Source: an uncultured Pirellulaceae bacterium (lineage in GTDB: Bacteria > Planctomycetota > Planctomycetia > Pirellulales > Pirellulaceae). Taken from it: 45,406 bases of DNA. This document shows, piece after piece, positions 1 through 8,215 of the stretch; position 1 is the stretch's first letter; each line of letters opens with the position of its first letter. Position numbers and translations under genes: made by a program. The DNA lies in assembly GCA_905480545.1 (NCBI GenBank), contig CAJQQR010000007.1, positions 1 to 45,406 of the forward strand. Reading direction: 5' to 3'. The notes under the pieces are model-generated. The model did no database searches. It had not been told where the DNA came from and saw only the letters and a program-made list of their open reading frames with translations.

Positions 1-385
1 TCACAACGATCGGCACCACGGGCTCACCAATTTGGGCAATCGCCGTAGCGGCTAACTGTCCGTACTTTCTGGAATCACGCGTGACGCCAGGGACTCTCAC
101 TGATTCAAACATCAACTCAATGACTTCATTCGTTGGCGTTCCGAGGTATGGGATCGCATCGACGCAAGCGACACGCACATCAATTGACTCGGAAGTCAGC
201 AACTTCGCAAATTGCAATTGGATCTTTTTGGATTTGATGCCGTTCGCTGATGCTTGGTTGGCGATCGACACAATTTGGTCGTTTGTTGCCCCGTCCGGAA
301 TCTGGAAAGCTTCGGATTGGCCATTGGAAGCTTGTGATCCGAAAAACAAGAAAGTGATGGCGGCGAACAGTGCAAATGATTTCAT
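1..385 (-). CDS. Secreted HEAT-like repeat protein (N-terminal part, cut by window edge)
   Basis: Reading the minus strand from an ATG at 385 gives an open frame to the window edge, about 128 codons with no stop. The first about 22 residues (MKSFALFAAITFLFFGSQAS) look like a signal peptide. The following part has the alternating helical pattern of HEAT/ARM-type repeats, including 'SIDVRVACVDAIPYLG' and 'YGQLAATAIAQIGEPVVPIV', the latter being close to the HEAT consensus A..ALG.IG..A...L. It probably serves as a periplasmic or surface scaffold, but no enzymatic role can be seen. The C terminus lies outside the window. The call rests on pattern and signal peptide only. Confidence 0.6.
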   Translation of the reverse strand, partial: MKSFALFAAITFLFFGSQASNGQSEAFQIPDGATNDQIVSIANQASANGIKSKKIQLQFAKLLTSESIDVRVACVDAIPYLGTPTNEVIELMFESVRVPGVTRDSRKYGQLAATAIAQIGEPVVPIVV

Positions 386-522
386 AGTTGATATTCCAGA
401 TTAAGTTGGTCCCGCAATTATAGCAGCGTTTTCCGACAAGTAAGTCGAATGAAATTCGCGTAGAAGCAATGGCTAAAACACTCGGAACTTCACTTCCGTC
501 GACACTATGGCCAATAACAGTG

Positions 523-903
523 CTACGAAAACAATGCAAAAAACCGTGGCACAAGAATCCAGAGGCCAATCGTAATCGAGCCTAAAACGGTCGCGAGTAC
601 AGACGCACTGGCAATGTCGAGAGAATCCTTGACCAGTTTGGACTCTTGGTCGGTCACTTCTTTGGCAAGTAACTCGACGGAGGTATTGATCAGCTCCATT
701 GCCATCACCATGGAAATGCATAGCACCAAGATCATAAACTCAATGCTAGAGACCTTGAGTAAATAACTGGCAACAAAAACCGCAATCGCCACGGCGATAT
801 GGGCCCAGAAACTGTTTTGGGTGGCGACAGCGTAACCGAATCCACGAAACGAATCGCCGAATTTTTGAAACCAAGAGCGTTTTGGAGGTTCGTATTTTGG
901 CAC
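523..903 (-). CDS. dgkA: Diacylglycerol kinase-like integral membrane protein (DgkA family)
   Basis: A 126-residue protein of the usual DgkA length (about 120) with three hydrophobic segments. It carries the family core: 'MELINTSVELLAKEV' corresponds to the E..N(T/S)AIE motif, and 'KDSLDIASASVL' to the K..D.(A/G)SAAV motif of the active site. DgkA phosphorylates diacylglycerol, or undecaprenol in Gram-positives, using ATP at the inner membrane. It starts 35 bases downstream of the ABC ATPase stop on the same strand, so it is probably the last gene of the export operon. That context hints that the operon handles lipids or lipid by-products; this is inference. Substrate cannot be decided from sequence. 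The N-terminal 'RSWFQKFGDSFRGFGYA' fits the normal amphipathic entry helix. Confidence 0.88.
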   Translation of the reverse strand: MPKYEPPKRSWFQKFGDSFRGFGYAVATQNSFWAHIAVAIAVFVASYLLKVSSIEFMILVLCISMVMAMELINTSVELLAKEVTDQESKLVKDSLDIASASVLATVLGSITIGLWILVPRFFALFS

Positions 904-938
904 GAAAATTTATTCAAATAAAAAATTGAAAGCAAAAG

Positions 939-2072
939 CTATTGGCGATCGAAAATCGCTTGTCGCACTTCGTCTTCAAACGTCGCGCTCGCATCGATAA
1001 TGCTGCGGAATTCGTCTTTGTCCAATACAAAACAGGATGTAGGCTCTTTCGCCAGCACTGTAGCGTTTCGCGGTTGGTCCTTGATCAATGCAACTTCGCC
1101 AAAATAATCCCCTGATTTGAGCGAATTGACGCGGTTTCCGTCAATCACAATATCGACATCTCCTTTTGCAATGACAAAAAATTCGGTACCGACGTCGCCT
1201 TGTTGAATGATCGGTTGTCCGGCATCGAAACGGCGAAGTTCCATGCTATCGGCCACTGCGGTCAAGTTACTGGCCGTCAATTCAGAGAACGCCGGGAATT
1301 CTCGGATGATCGAGCAAATGGTGGCGGATCGCTGGACCATCACGTTGGAACTTATGTGCCCGTCGACCATATTCACGATCCGATCGGCAACATCCAAGAT
1401 TCGGTTGTCATGCGTGACGATCAAAATAGTGCAGCCCGTTTGAGATGCCAATTCTTGAAACATGGTGACGACTTCCCGTCCCGATTCGGCATCCAATGCG
1501 GCCGTCGGTTCATCTGCAAGAATGAGTTTCGGTTTATTGATGACGCCGCGGGCGATTGCGACACGTTGTTTTTGACCGCCGGAAAGGCTCTTTGGTTTGT
1601 AATGAATCCGTTCGCCTAAACCGAGTCGGGTTAAGACTTGTTCGATTTTCGGTTTGGCTTCGCTTTCTTTTCGATTGACTAGCTCGCACGCCATTCGCAC
1701 ATTTTGGTATGCGGAAAGGGACTCGAAAAGATTATGGGCCTGAAAGAAAAAACCGATGTTCTTTCGAAGCTCGACGATATCCTTGGACGGCAGCCCCAAG
1801 AGCTCAGTGTCCATGATTTTCAAACTGCCTTCTTGAACGCTCCGCAACGTTCCGATCAGCGTTAGCAAGGTTGTTTTGCCGGAACCCGACGGCCCTGTCA
1901 TGATCACGATTTCACCGGGGCTGATATTCAAGGTGTTGTTGAAAAGAACTTGTTTACGAGCATCACCAGTCCCGTAGTAATGCCCCAAACCATTCACGCG
2001 AACGCGAAGCGAATTAGGATCCGGGTCCCAATTTTTTAAAAGTTCATCGATCGTCTTCGAGTCGGTTTTCAT
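939..2072 (-). CDS. DevA-like ABC transporter ATPase fused to a cyclic-nucleotide-binding domain
   Basis: A 377-residue cytoplasmic protein. Residues 22-245 form an ABC ATPase of the DevA/LolD/MacB kind: Walker A GPSGSGKTT (60-68), Q-loop Q111, signature LSGGQKQR (163-170), Walker B LILADEP (183-189) and switch His221. Residues about 255-360 form a CAP_ED/cNMP-binding domain with the phosphate-binding cassette GDYFGEVALI...PRNATV (321-339). The usual ligand-contacting Glu326 and Arg335 are present. Ordinary DevA proteins end after the ATPase, so this is a fusion. It starts 3 bases after the upstream permease stop, which indicates translational coupling. Inferred role: energises the exporter made by the two neighbouring permeases and the HlyD-type protein, possibly with ligand control through the C-terminal domain. 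Confidence 0.93.
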   Translation of the reverse strand: MKTDSKTIDELLKNWDPDPNSLRVRVNGLGHYYGTGDARKQVLFNNTLNISPGEIVIMTGPSGSGKTTLLTLIGTLRSVQEGSLKIMDTELLGLPSKDIVELRKNIGFFFQAHNLFESLSAYQNVRMACELVNRKESEAKPKIEQVLTRLGLGERIHYKPKSLSGGQKQRVAIARGVINKPKLILADEPTAALDAESGREVVTMFQELASQTGCTILIVTHDNRILDVADRIVNMVDGHISSNVMVQRSATICSIIREFPAFSELTASNLTAVADSMELRRFDAGQPIIQQGDVGTEFFVIAKGDVDIVIDGNRVNSLKSGDYFGEVALIKDQPRNATVLAKEPTSCFVLDKDEFRSIIDASATFEDEVRQAIFDRQ

Positions 2073-2075
2073 GTT

Positions 2076-3251
2076 CTAAAATAGGCTCGCTGGGTCGGCG
2101 GCAATCAACTTTCGCATCGCGATAAATCCTGAAATTAAGCACATGATTACGGTCAAACCAAAGATCAATGCGGCTCGCGGGATTGTCATTAACATAATCA
2201 ATCCAGTCATTTCCGCACTGAATTGAAATATGAGAAGACTAAAAATGAGTCCGGGGATGAAGCCAAGGATCGACAGAATCAGCGATTCGGAAATGACCAA
2301 TGACCGAAAGTAATTATCACTGTACCCCATCGCTTTTAATGTCGCGAGTTCACTGAGGTGATCCGCAATATCTGTCGCGAGGATTTGATAGCAAATAATG
2401 ATCCCAACGGCAAATCCCATCGCGGTTCCGATCTTGAATATGATGCCAATCGGCGTGCTTGCGGACCAGAACGCAACTTCTCGATCAACGAATTCACTTT
2501 TGGTCACGACCGCTACGGCAGGGGGCAACGCCGCACGGATTCGATTGCGTAACTTCTCGGGAGATATTCCTTGCCCCTTGATTAAGCCGAGGTCTACAAC
2601 TGACAGCGGGTCAATTCCCCGGTAGCCAAAGTACTTGGCGAAGTTCCGAGCACTCATGATTAAGTTGCCTTCATGGGCAAAGTCGCGTCCCATCTTAAAA
2701 GTGCCGACTAACTCGACGTCGCTTTTCAGTAATTCTCCCGTCCTTGTGCCGATAAGCGACTGGTCGTCAAACTGGAATCCAAATTCTGGTTTGCTTAAAC
2801 GATCGATCAACGCCGAATCCGGGCTTCGTAATCTTTGAATCTGAGAATTGATTTCCTCAGATGCCCACACCGTTTGTTCGAGGTCGAAGCCCATAACACG
2901 GATGGGACGCGGTTTGGGCTCCATGCTTGTTGCCGTTTGGGTGGCGTGGAAAAGTGCGATCGTATTGTCAATAAATAATGGCGAGGCCGATTTGACGCCC
3001 TTGATACCAGCTGCCATGTTCATGTAGTCGCGTTTGAATCGTAGTTCGCTGGATAACGCGAATCTTGCACGGTTAAAGATGATGACGTCGCAGTCTGTTT
3101 GTTTGACGATTTCAACTGTGCTGTCAAACAGGGCGTTTTCGAATCCTGTTTGCTGGAACATTAACACAACCGCAAACGCAACGCCTGATACCGCGACCAG
3201 AAGCTTTCGTTTGTTGTGCGTTAGGTTTCTCCAAGCAATAGGAGTTTTCAT
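2076..3251 (-). CDS. DevC/FtsX-type ABC transporter permease (second copy in operon)
   Basis: A 391-residue inner-membrane permease starting at the ATG at 3251 (MKTPIAWRNLTHNKRK). The frame stays open further upstream to a GTG, but that would overlap the preceding gene and add a non-homologous stretch, so 3251 is preferred. An N-terminal membrane segment (KLLVAVSGVAFAVVLMFQQ) is followed by a large extracytoplasmic domain of about 230 residues. Three C-terminal membrane segments then contain the FtsX-like motif 'ELATLKAMGYSDNYF'. This is the DevC architecture, which pairs with a DevA ATPase and a DevB fusion protein. It is a diverged paralogue of the gene at 3290-4456, so the exporter is likely a permease heterodimer. 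In cyanobacteria DevBCA exports glycolipid; the substrate here is unknown. Confidence 0.9.
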   Translation of the reverse strand: MKTPIAWRNLTHNKRKLLVAVSGVAFAVVLMFQQTGFENALFDSTVEIVKQTDCDVIIFNRARFALSSELRFKRDYMNMAAGIKGVKSASPLFIDNTIALFHATQTATSMEPKPRPIRVMGFDLEQTVWASEEINSQIQRLRSPDSALIDRLSKPEFGFQFDDQSLIGTRTGELLKSDVELVGTFKMGRDFAHEGNLIMSARNFAKYFGYRGIDPLSVVDLGLIKGQGISPEKLRNRIRAALPPAVAVVTKSEFVDREVAFWSASTPIGIIFKIGTAMGFAVGIIICYQILATDIADHLSELATLKAMGYSDNYFRSLVISESLILSILGFIPGLIFSLLIFQFSAEMTGLIMLMTIPRAALIFGLTVIMCLISGFIAMRKLIAADPASLF

Positions 3252-3289
3252 CTTTATCGATCTGAGAGTTGTTGGAAAAAAAAGACCAA

Positions 3290-4456
3290 TCAAAATAGTG
3301 ACGCCGGTTCGGCTTGCCAAAGCTTTTTTAAAGCACCAACACCTGAAAGCCAGCACATCATTACAGAAAGAAGTAAAACGGCCAGCATACGTACCAAGGT
3401 CATTTGAATTAAAATGTTCGCAAGAAAGCTGGTGACTTGGTAAAGGACAAGCGACGTTGCAAGTGCAGGAACGAAGGCGAAGAAGGCCAGATAGGTCGCC
3501 TGCCGTAACACAATCGTTGACAAATAGTAGTTGGTGTAGCCCATCGCTTTGAGGGTTGCGTATTCGGGCAGTCGGTTGGTGACGTCATTGGATAGCACCA
3601 TGAAAACGATAGCGGAGCCGACGATAAAGGAGACGATGACACCGAGGGTAAATACGAAACCCAATGGGGTCTGATCGATCCAACGCGTTAATTCAGCTTG
3701 CATCACCTCTTCTCGAGTGAGTGCAACGGCATTATGCGTATTGGGCAAGCGATTATTAATTTGAGATGCTACTAAAGTCGCGTTGTCGGGGTTGTCGAGT
3801 TTGACCAAAAACATCGAGGTGTTTTTTTGAACGTTAAACGCACCGCCCAACAGTTCTTCAAAACCGCGATCGCTGGTGATGATCGATCCATTGGCGGTCA
3901 GTCCCGCCCCAATTTCGAAGTGTCCTACGATCTTAACCGCCGAATTTGTAACGTTGGTGATGACGCCGATATCTTCATCACCGAATTTTCGTTTGTTGAC
4001 CGGGCCAAATTCGAAATGAGTCTTCTGATCGATGAGCACAAAGGGTTTCGCGGTAAGGCGACGAATCTTCCGAGTCAGGTCGGTGTCAGCAAATGGCGAT
4101 GAACCAAATGGAGTCCCCATAATAATCACGCCGCGAATCAATTCGCCTTTCGGGTGACGCCAGTTTCCCATCGAGACATAAAAGGGTGTGGGTTTTTGAG
4201 TGCCTGGAACGGATTTAATTACAGCCGAAAGGCTCATTGAGATCTGGCGACTGTCGACAAAATGCAAATAGTCTTTCGAACGGACGATGACGTCGAAGTC
4301 CATCTTTCCGTATATGGTTGTAGCCGTACTTTCAACGGCACCTCGAAATCCCAGCTGCATAAAAATCAATACAACCGCGATCCCAATTCCGGCCACGGAA
4401 ATAAGAGTCCGAGTGAGGCTGCTACGGATGTTGGCGAAAGCGAGATTGGTTCGCAT
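3290..4456 (-). CDS. DevC/FtsX-type ABC transporter permease (first copy in operon)
   Basis: A 388-residue membrane protein starting at ATG 4456 (MRTNLAFANIRSSLTR). It has the same layout as its downstream paralogue. One N-terminal membrane helix (TLISVAGIGIAVVLIFMQLGF) is followed by a large periplasmic domain and three C-terminal helices around 'EYATLKAMGYTNYYL'. The shared 'TLKAMGY' motif sits just before the second helix and is typical of the DevC family. It lies 84 bases after the HlyD-like gene and 38 bases before the second permease, so the genes are very likely one transcript. The two permeases differ strongly in their periplasmic domains, as expected for a heterodimer rather than a recent duplication. 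Confidence 0.9.
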   Translation of the reverse strand: MRTNLAFANIRSSLTRTLISVAGIGIAVVLIFMQLGFRGAVESTATTIYGKMDFDVIVRSKDYLHFVDSRQISMSLSAVIKSVPGTQKPTPFYVSMGNWRHPKGELIRGVIIMGTPFGSSPFADTDLTRKIRRLTAKPFVLIDQKTHFEFGPVNKRKFGDEDIGVITNVTNSAVKIVGHFEIGAGLTANGSIITSDRGFEELLGGAFNVQKNTSMFLVKLDNPDNATLVASQINNRLPNTHNAVALTREEVMQAELTRWIDQTPLGFVFTLGVIVSFIVGSAIVFMVLSNDVTNRLPEYATLKAMGYTNYYLSTIVLRQATYLAFFAFVPALATSLVLYQVTSFLANILIQMTLVRMLAVLLLSVMMCWLSGVGALKKLWQAEPASLF

Positions 4457-4540
4457 TGCGTTGATTTGGAAACGGCGATTTGGTGACGATGCTCAGACAG
4501 CGGCGCCATAGGAACTGCGATCAGTGAAGTTCACGAAAAA

Positions 4541-5671
4541 TTAGTCGATTTGTATTTTTACGGTGACTTGCAAATTTAGAAAACGTTTCGCGACGTTATT
4601 GAACGCGGTGTCAATTTCGATTTTTACTTTGGCGGTTTCCTGATCGGTCATTGCCAACGGGTTTGGGCTCTGTAATAAACCGTCTCCAATGTAATTGCTT
4701 TTTGATACCACAACACCGTCAATGTCCTCGGACAAGGCAGGGCTCGAAATGATGACCCTTTGCCCTTCTTTGACGTCGGTGAGGTTTGCGAAATAAACCT
4801 CGGCTTCAACACACATCTTCGAAAGATTAGCGACCTCCATTAATGGCATGTTCGTAACCGCGTCACCTGCGTGAGTATGAATCTTGACCACTTCACCATC
4901 GATCGGTGCAAGGACTCTTGCATTCTCGTACTGCTGTTTTGCAATTTTTTCGGCGAGTACGAGTGACTGCATATTCGATTTCGCCTTTTCCGCTGAGGCA
5001 ATCAATTCATCCGCAAGCTTCAAACCTTTTTGCGCCGCATTGACTGCCAGATCGGCTGCCTCCTTGAGTCCCTTTTTTTCAGATTTGACTTTTTCGAGTT
5101 CCAGCTCTTGATCCAAAATATCTTGGGTCGACACAAAAGCGGCAGTGGTAGAGGAATCAGACAACCTTTTGATCTTTTCCAGTTTTTTTTTGGAAAGCTC
5201 GATCTTCTTATCAACGTAGCTTGATTCTGGAGTATTTGTGGACAGTCGGCGTCGACTGAGTTCCGCTTGTTGTAATGCCGTTTCGGCAGTGTTGCGATTC
5301 AGCCTGGCGTTCAGTAGTTTTTGTTCAATTTCAGAAAGTACATCTTGCTTGCGAGATACAGCTAATTCCCATTGCATTTTCAACAAGGGCTCGTCGGTCA
5401 TCACGCACAGTTCGGTCTTTTCAGCGGCAATGGGCGCCCCGATGTCGACATTCAGCAGCGATACTTTCCGACCGGGGGCAGTCATCACCATCCGAATCCC
5501 TTCAAACGGCGCGATTTTTCCTTCGGCCAATACGGTCGTAATGTTGACTTCGTTCTGCGTGCTAGTTGGAGATTGCGGATCAGTTGAGTTGAACGACTTC
5601 CCCAGTTGGAAACCGCCAAAGACGCCCAGCAGAATGAAAATGATTGTGGTAATTACGCGGCCGGATGTCAT
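4541..5671 (-). CDS. DevB/HlyD-family membrane fusion protein
   Basis: A 376-residue periplasmic adaptor. It opens with a single signal-anchor helix (TTIIFILLGVFGGFQLG). The first half of a lipoyl/barrel-sandwich domain follows (about residues 45-90), then a long charged coiled coil (about 95-245, rich in E, K, L and A). The second lipoyl half is 'VLAPIDGEVVKIHTHAGDAV', followed by a beta-barrel/membrane-proximal domain. This is the standard HlyD/DevB order and length. The protein would link the inner-membrane ABC permeases to an outer-membrane TolC-like channel; no TolC homologue is in the window. It is the first gene of the minus-strand operon, and its upstream region holds a direct repeat around a TATAAA element. 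Confidence 0.9.
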   Translation of the reverse strand: MTSGRVITTIIFILLGVFGGFQLGKSFNSTDPQSPTSTQNEVNITTVLAEGKIAPFEGIRMVMTAPGRKVSLLNVDIGAPIAAEKTELCVMTDEPLLKMQWELAVSRKQDVLSEIEQKLLNARLNRNTAETALQQAELSRRRLSTNTPESSYVDKKIELSKKKLEKIKRLSDSSTTAAFVSTQDILDQELELEKVKSEKKGLKEAADLAVNAAQKGLKLADELIASAEKAKSNMQSLVLAEKIAKQQYENARVLAPIDGEVVKIHTHAGDAVTNMPLMEVANLSKMCVEAEVYFANLTDVKEGQRVIISSPALSEDIDGVVVSKSNYIGDGLLQSPNPLAMTDQETAKVKIEIDTAFNNVAKRFLNLQVTVKIQID

Positions 5672-5701
5672 AGGTCGATCGTGATTTGTGCCGGATTTAG
5701 A

Positions 5702-5740
5702 AGCTTCCCAGTTAACCTAACTCTTTATAGCTTCCCAGTT
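5702..5740 (-). promoter_or_regulatory. Direct repeat flanking a -10-like element upstream of the export operon
   Basis: The 12-base word AGCTTCCCAGTT occurs exactly twice, at 5702-5713 and 5729-5740, 27 bases apart. Read on the minus strand, TATAAA (5724-5729) lies between the copies, about 55 bases before the ATG of the membrane-fusion gene. A related GGAAGCTGGGAA occurs at 5793-5804. The layout resembles an operator around a promoter. Identity of the regulator is unknown; no clear -35 was found. Confidence 0.4.
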
Positions 5741-5819
5741 TAAGGCAGGTTGAGTGAAAGATAAAGTCACCATCTGCATATTAGGGGTTATCGGAAGCTG
5801 GGAAAATTTAGTTCAGCGT

Positions 5820-5849
5820 TTGGTGACATGCTTTAAATTCGGATAAAAT
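5820..5849 (+). promoter_or_regulatory. Possible sigma-70 promoter of the receiver/HATPase/FHA gene
   Basis: TTGGTG (5820-5825) and TAAAAT (5844-5849) are separated by 18 bases, and the second lies 50 bases before the ATG at 5900. Both boxes are imperfect, so this is a weak call from consensus matching only. Confidence 0.35.
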
Positions 5850-5899
5850 GGGGAACTAAAACATGGATTTATCGTTAGGACTCACACCCAGGAAATTGT

Positions 5900-7162
5900 A
5901 TGGTTTCAATTCTGATCGTCGATGATTCGGCAATTGACCGTCAGCTTATGGACGGTTTGTTATCAAAAGAGTCTGATTTTGATGTTTGGACGTCAACAAG
6001 CGCTGCGGATGCTCTCGAACAGATGCGGCAGGGCATGATCGACATCGTGGTTACCGATTTGCAAATGCCCGATGCTGACGGGCTTAGTTTGGTCCGCTCA
6101 ATCAATGAGGGCTTCTCAGAAGTGCCCTCGATTTTGGTTACGGCGCATGGAAGCGAGCAAATCGCTTCGCAGGCTCTGGATGAGGGTGCCGCAGGTTATG
6201 TCCCTAAAACTCAGATTGCACAAAAATTGGTGGAAACCATTCGTAACGTCTGGCTTCTGATGCAATCGGAACGTTCGTATGAAAAACTCGCACAACATAC
6301 GACCAAAACCGAATTTAAATTCGAGTTGGATAATGATGCTTCGCTGATTCCGTCGCTTGTCGATATGGCCCAGCAAACGATGAAGGGGGTTGCCGATTGC
6401 GAGTCAATGGAACGATTGCGATTGTCCGTCTGCCTAGAGCAAGCACTTCTTAATGCCCTTTACCACGGGAATTTTGAGGTTGGTGCGTCATTCTCGATAC
6501 CTGCCGGTGACGAACTGCCCGAGGAGGGATTACGCACGTTGATCCATGAACGCTTGAATGATCCAAAATATAACAATCGTAAGATTCGAGTCCTTGTACA
6601 GATCAAACGAAGAAGAGTCAGTTTTGTCGTTCGCGACGACGGAAATGGATTCGATTATGAAGCCGAAAAGGACTTGTCGGACGACGGCCGTGGTTTGGTT
6701 TTGATCAATCACTTTATGGATGAAGTGAAATTTAATGAAAGAGGCAACGAGATAACGATGATCAAACATCTGGGATTAAAGCGAGAGAATGATTCGAAAG
6801 ATCCCGTTTTGAAAGTTGACGAAAGCAAGCGGTCGGGTTACGGAATTTTAATCTCGGAACAAAGTGGGCGCGAGATCGAGTTAGCGACCAAGCGAGTCTT
6901 AGTTGGAAGACGGAAATCATGTCATGTTGTGATCCCGCATTCGGACGTCTCGTCACACCATTGTCAGTTATTTATTCAAGAAGGCTGGTGGTGTGTTAAG
7001 GACTTGGAAAGCTCAAACGGAATCAAGATCAATGGAACCAAAGTTCCACACGGTGTACTTGGCCCAGAGGATCTCGTCAGTTTTGGACGACATGAATATC
7101 GTATTAAGTATTCACCTGGTGAGCTTGGTGCGATTGGCGTAACCCGTCCAACGTTAGGTTGA
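5900..7162 (+). CDS. Receiver - HATPase (RsbW-like) - FHA three-domain regulator
   Basis: A 420-residue cytoplasmic protein. The start ATG at 5900 has AGGA six bases upstream. Residues 1-115 are a response-regulator receiver with acidic Asp8/Asp9, phosphoacceptor Asp53 (VVTDLQMPD), Thr81 and Lys103. Residues about 138-292 are a GHKL ATPase of the anti-sigma/RsbW kind: N-box EQALLNALYHGN with Glu180 and Asn185, then DDGNGF (246-251) and DDGRGL (261-266) glycine boxes. Residues about 315-405 are an FHA domain with GRR (336-338), SSHH (351-354) and SSNG (371-374), the phosphothreonine-binding residues. No histidine phosphoacceptor is seen, so it is probably not a classical kinase. It may join two-component input, partner switching and Ser/Thr phosphorylation. 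It is divergent from the export operon. Confidence 0.92.
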   Translation: MVSILIVDDSAIDRQLMDGLLSKESDFDVWTSTSAADALEQMRQGMIDIVVTDLQMPDADGLSLVRSINEGFSEVPSILVTAHGSEQIASQALDEGAAGYVPKTQIAQKLVETIRNVWLLMQSERSYEKLAQHTTKTEFKFELDNDASLIPSLVDMAQQTMKGVADCESMERLRLSVCLEQALLNALYHGNFEVGASFSIPAGDELPEEGLRTLIHERLNDPKYNNRKIRVLVQIKRRRVSFVVRDDGNGFDYEAEKDLSDDGRGLVLINHFMDEVKFNERGNEITMIKHLGLKRENDSKDPVLKVDESKRSGYGILISEQSGREIELATKRVLVGRRKSCHVVIPHSDVSSHHCQLFIQEGWWCVKDLESSNGIKINGTKVPHGVLGPEDLVSFGRHEYRIKYSPGELGAIGVTRPTLG

Positions 7163-7892
7163 TTTCTGAATGATAATCACCAACTACATTGTCTGAACTC
7201 TTCGAGGATGATTTGGGCTTTTAGAGTTTTCCAAAAGAATGATTCCTGTTGTGCCTTTGGTGTTGTGTGCAGGCGACTAAACAGCTGATGAATGTCGAGA
7301 CATTATTTGGGGAGTTTCTGATGATCAAGTGCACAGACTCTTTTGCGTGTGCATTGTGAACACGTTTGAATCGCCATAAGTCTTAATCTGGCCAATCAGG
7401 GAATTGGTTTCCTGTTTTTTAGGCGGTGGATTGGATAACACGCTCTTGCGTACGCCTCTGCTTCCAGGTTTCTATCGAGAATGCGTTGGAGATTCTCCGG
7501 TTCTGTTTTTCACGCCACCAAAAATCAAATGTCAAACCGCAAAGGAGTATCTCTTACGATGATTTTGATCCGTCGATTGTAATGGATGACGCAATCGAAT
7601 CCCCAAGTAATTTCGCAACGCTTGATTAGCTTCGAAAGCATTCAATTTGCGGCGTCGCTCTCCGTGCGACTGCCGTTTTCTCGTTTGATGGTTTATTCTC
7701 GGTAAGCGCTCCGCGTATTTGTCATTGCTACTTGCGAGGGACAGGGTGGTAATCACCCGATATTCGTATCGAATTTTATTCAAAATCAGCAGATTTGTTT
7801 GCGAACCCAGCACCGAAAAACTACCCTAATTATTCGAAAACATTGTGGATTGAACACGATAGAAACTGCTTTTGTTTTACAAGGGTAAAGAC
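7163..7892. other. Long region without a convincing gene
   Basis: About 730 bases follow the three-domain regulator. The only structured element I can support is the terminator hairpin at 7397-7420. Short open frames here have no recognisable motif and no good ribosome-binding site. One seven-codon frame at 7560 follows AAAGGAG by about 11 bases and could be a tiny leader, but nothing supports it. No tRNA-like cloverleaf was seen. Confidence 0.5.
7397..7420 (+). terminator. Rho-independent terminator downstream of the three-domain regulator
   Basis: CAGGGAA (7397-7403), loop TTGG, then TTTCCTG (7408-7414) make a seven-pair stem with one G-T wobble. Six T residues follow at 7415-7420. It lies 235 bases after the stop at 7162, which would give the transcript a long 3' untranslated region. 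Confidence 0.65.
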
Positions 7893-8159
7893 ATGGGTAA
7901 TGCAAATGCGTTCTGCAAAATTTGCGAAAAGCCGACTTGGCATCGGCGACGAAAATCGGGTGTCCCTTTGTACGTCAGTATTCTCAGTTTAGGAATGCTT
8001 CGGACGAAGTATTACAAATGCGAAGTCTGTGAAAATCGGAGCCGGAATCCGCGTTTGATCTTGGAGGATGAACCGAAATTCGGTTCGGGAAAGAATTTGG
8101 AAATTGCGTCGGTTGAAAGTGATCCCGAAGAGCCGTCGTTGACTGCAACCGAAATTTGA
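7893..8159 (+). CDS. Small protein with two CxxC pairs (zinc-ribbon-like), function unknown
   Basis: An 88-residue protein starting at the ATG at 7893 (MGNANAFCKICEKPTWH). The purine-rich AAGGGTAAAG just upstream (7881-7890) supports this start over an in-frame one at 7872. Two Cys pairs, CKIC near residue 8 and CEVC near residue 42, together with basic residues, suggest a treble-clef or zinc-ribbon fold. The C-terminal half is acidic and probably disordered. It stands alone on the plus strand, 56 bases from the end of the convergent metal operon. I do not recognise the family; function is unknown. Confidence 0.6.
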   Translation: MGNANAFCKICEKPTWHRRRKSGVPLYVSILSLGMLRTKYYKCEVCENRSRNPRLILEDEPKFGSGKNLEIASVESDPEEPSLTATEI

Positions 8160-8215
8160 CTGCATTCGTCTTGGAATCATGATTAGAAGAGAACGACTGC
8201 ATTTCAAGTGGGTGG

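Noticed and set aside
5863..5925. A 20-codon frame overlapping the start of the three-domain regulator
   Set aside because: It has no ribosome-binding site and is in another frame; a regulatory leader peptide cannot be argued from this.
7426..7813. Overlapping open frames on both strands between the FHA gene and the small Cys protein
   Set aside because: No recognisable motif, no good ribosome-binding site, and composition typical of chance frames.
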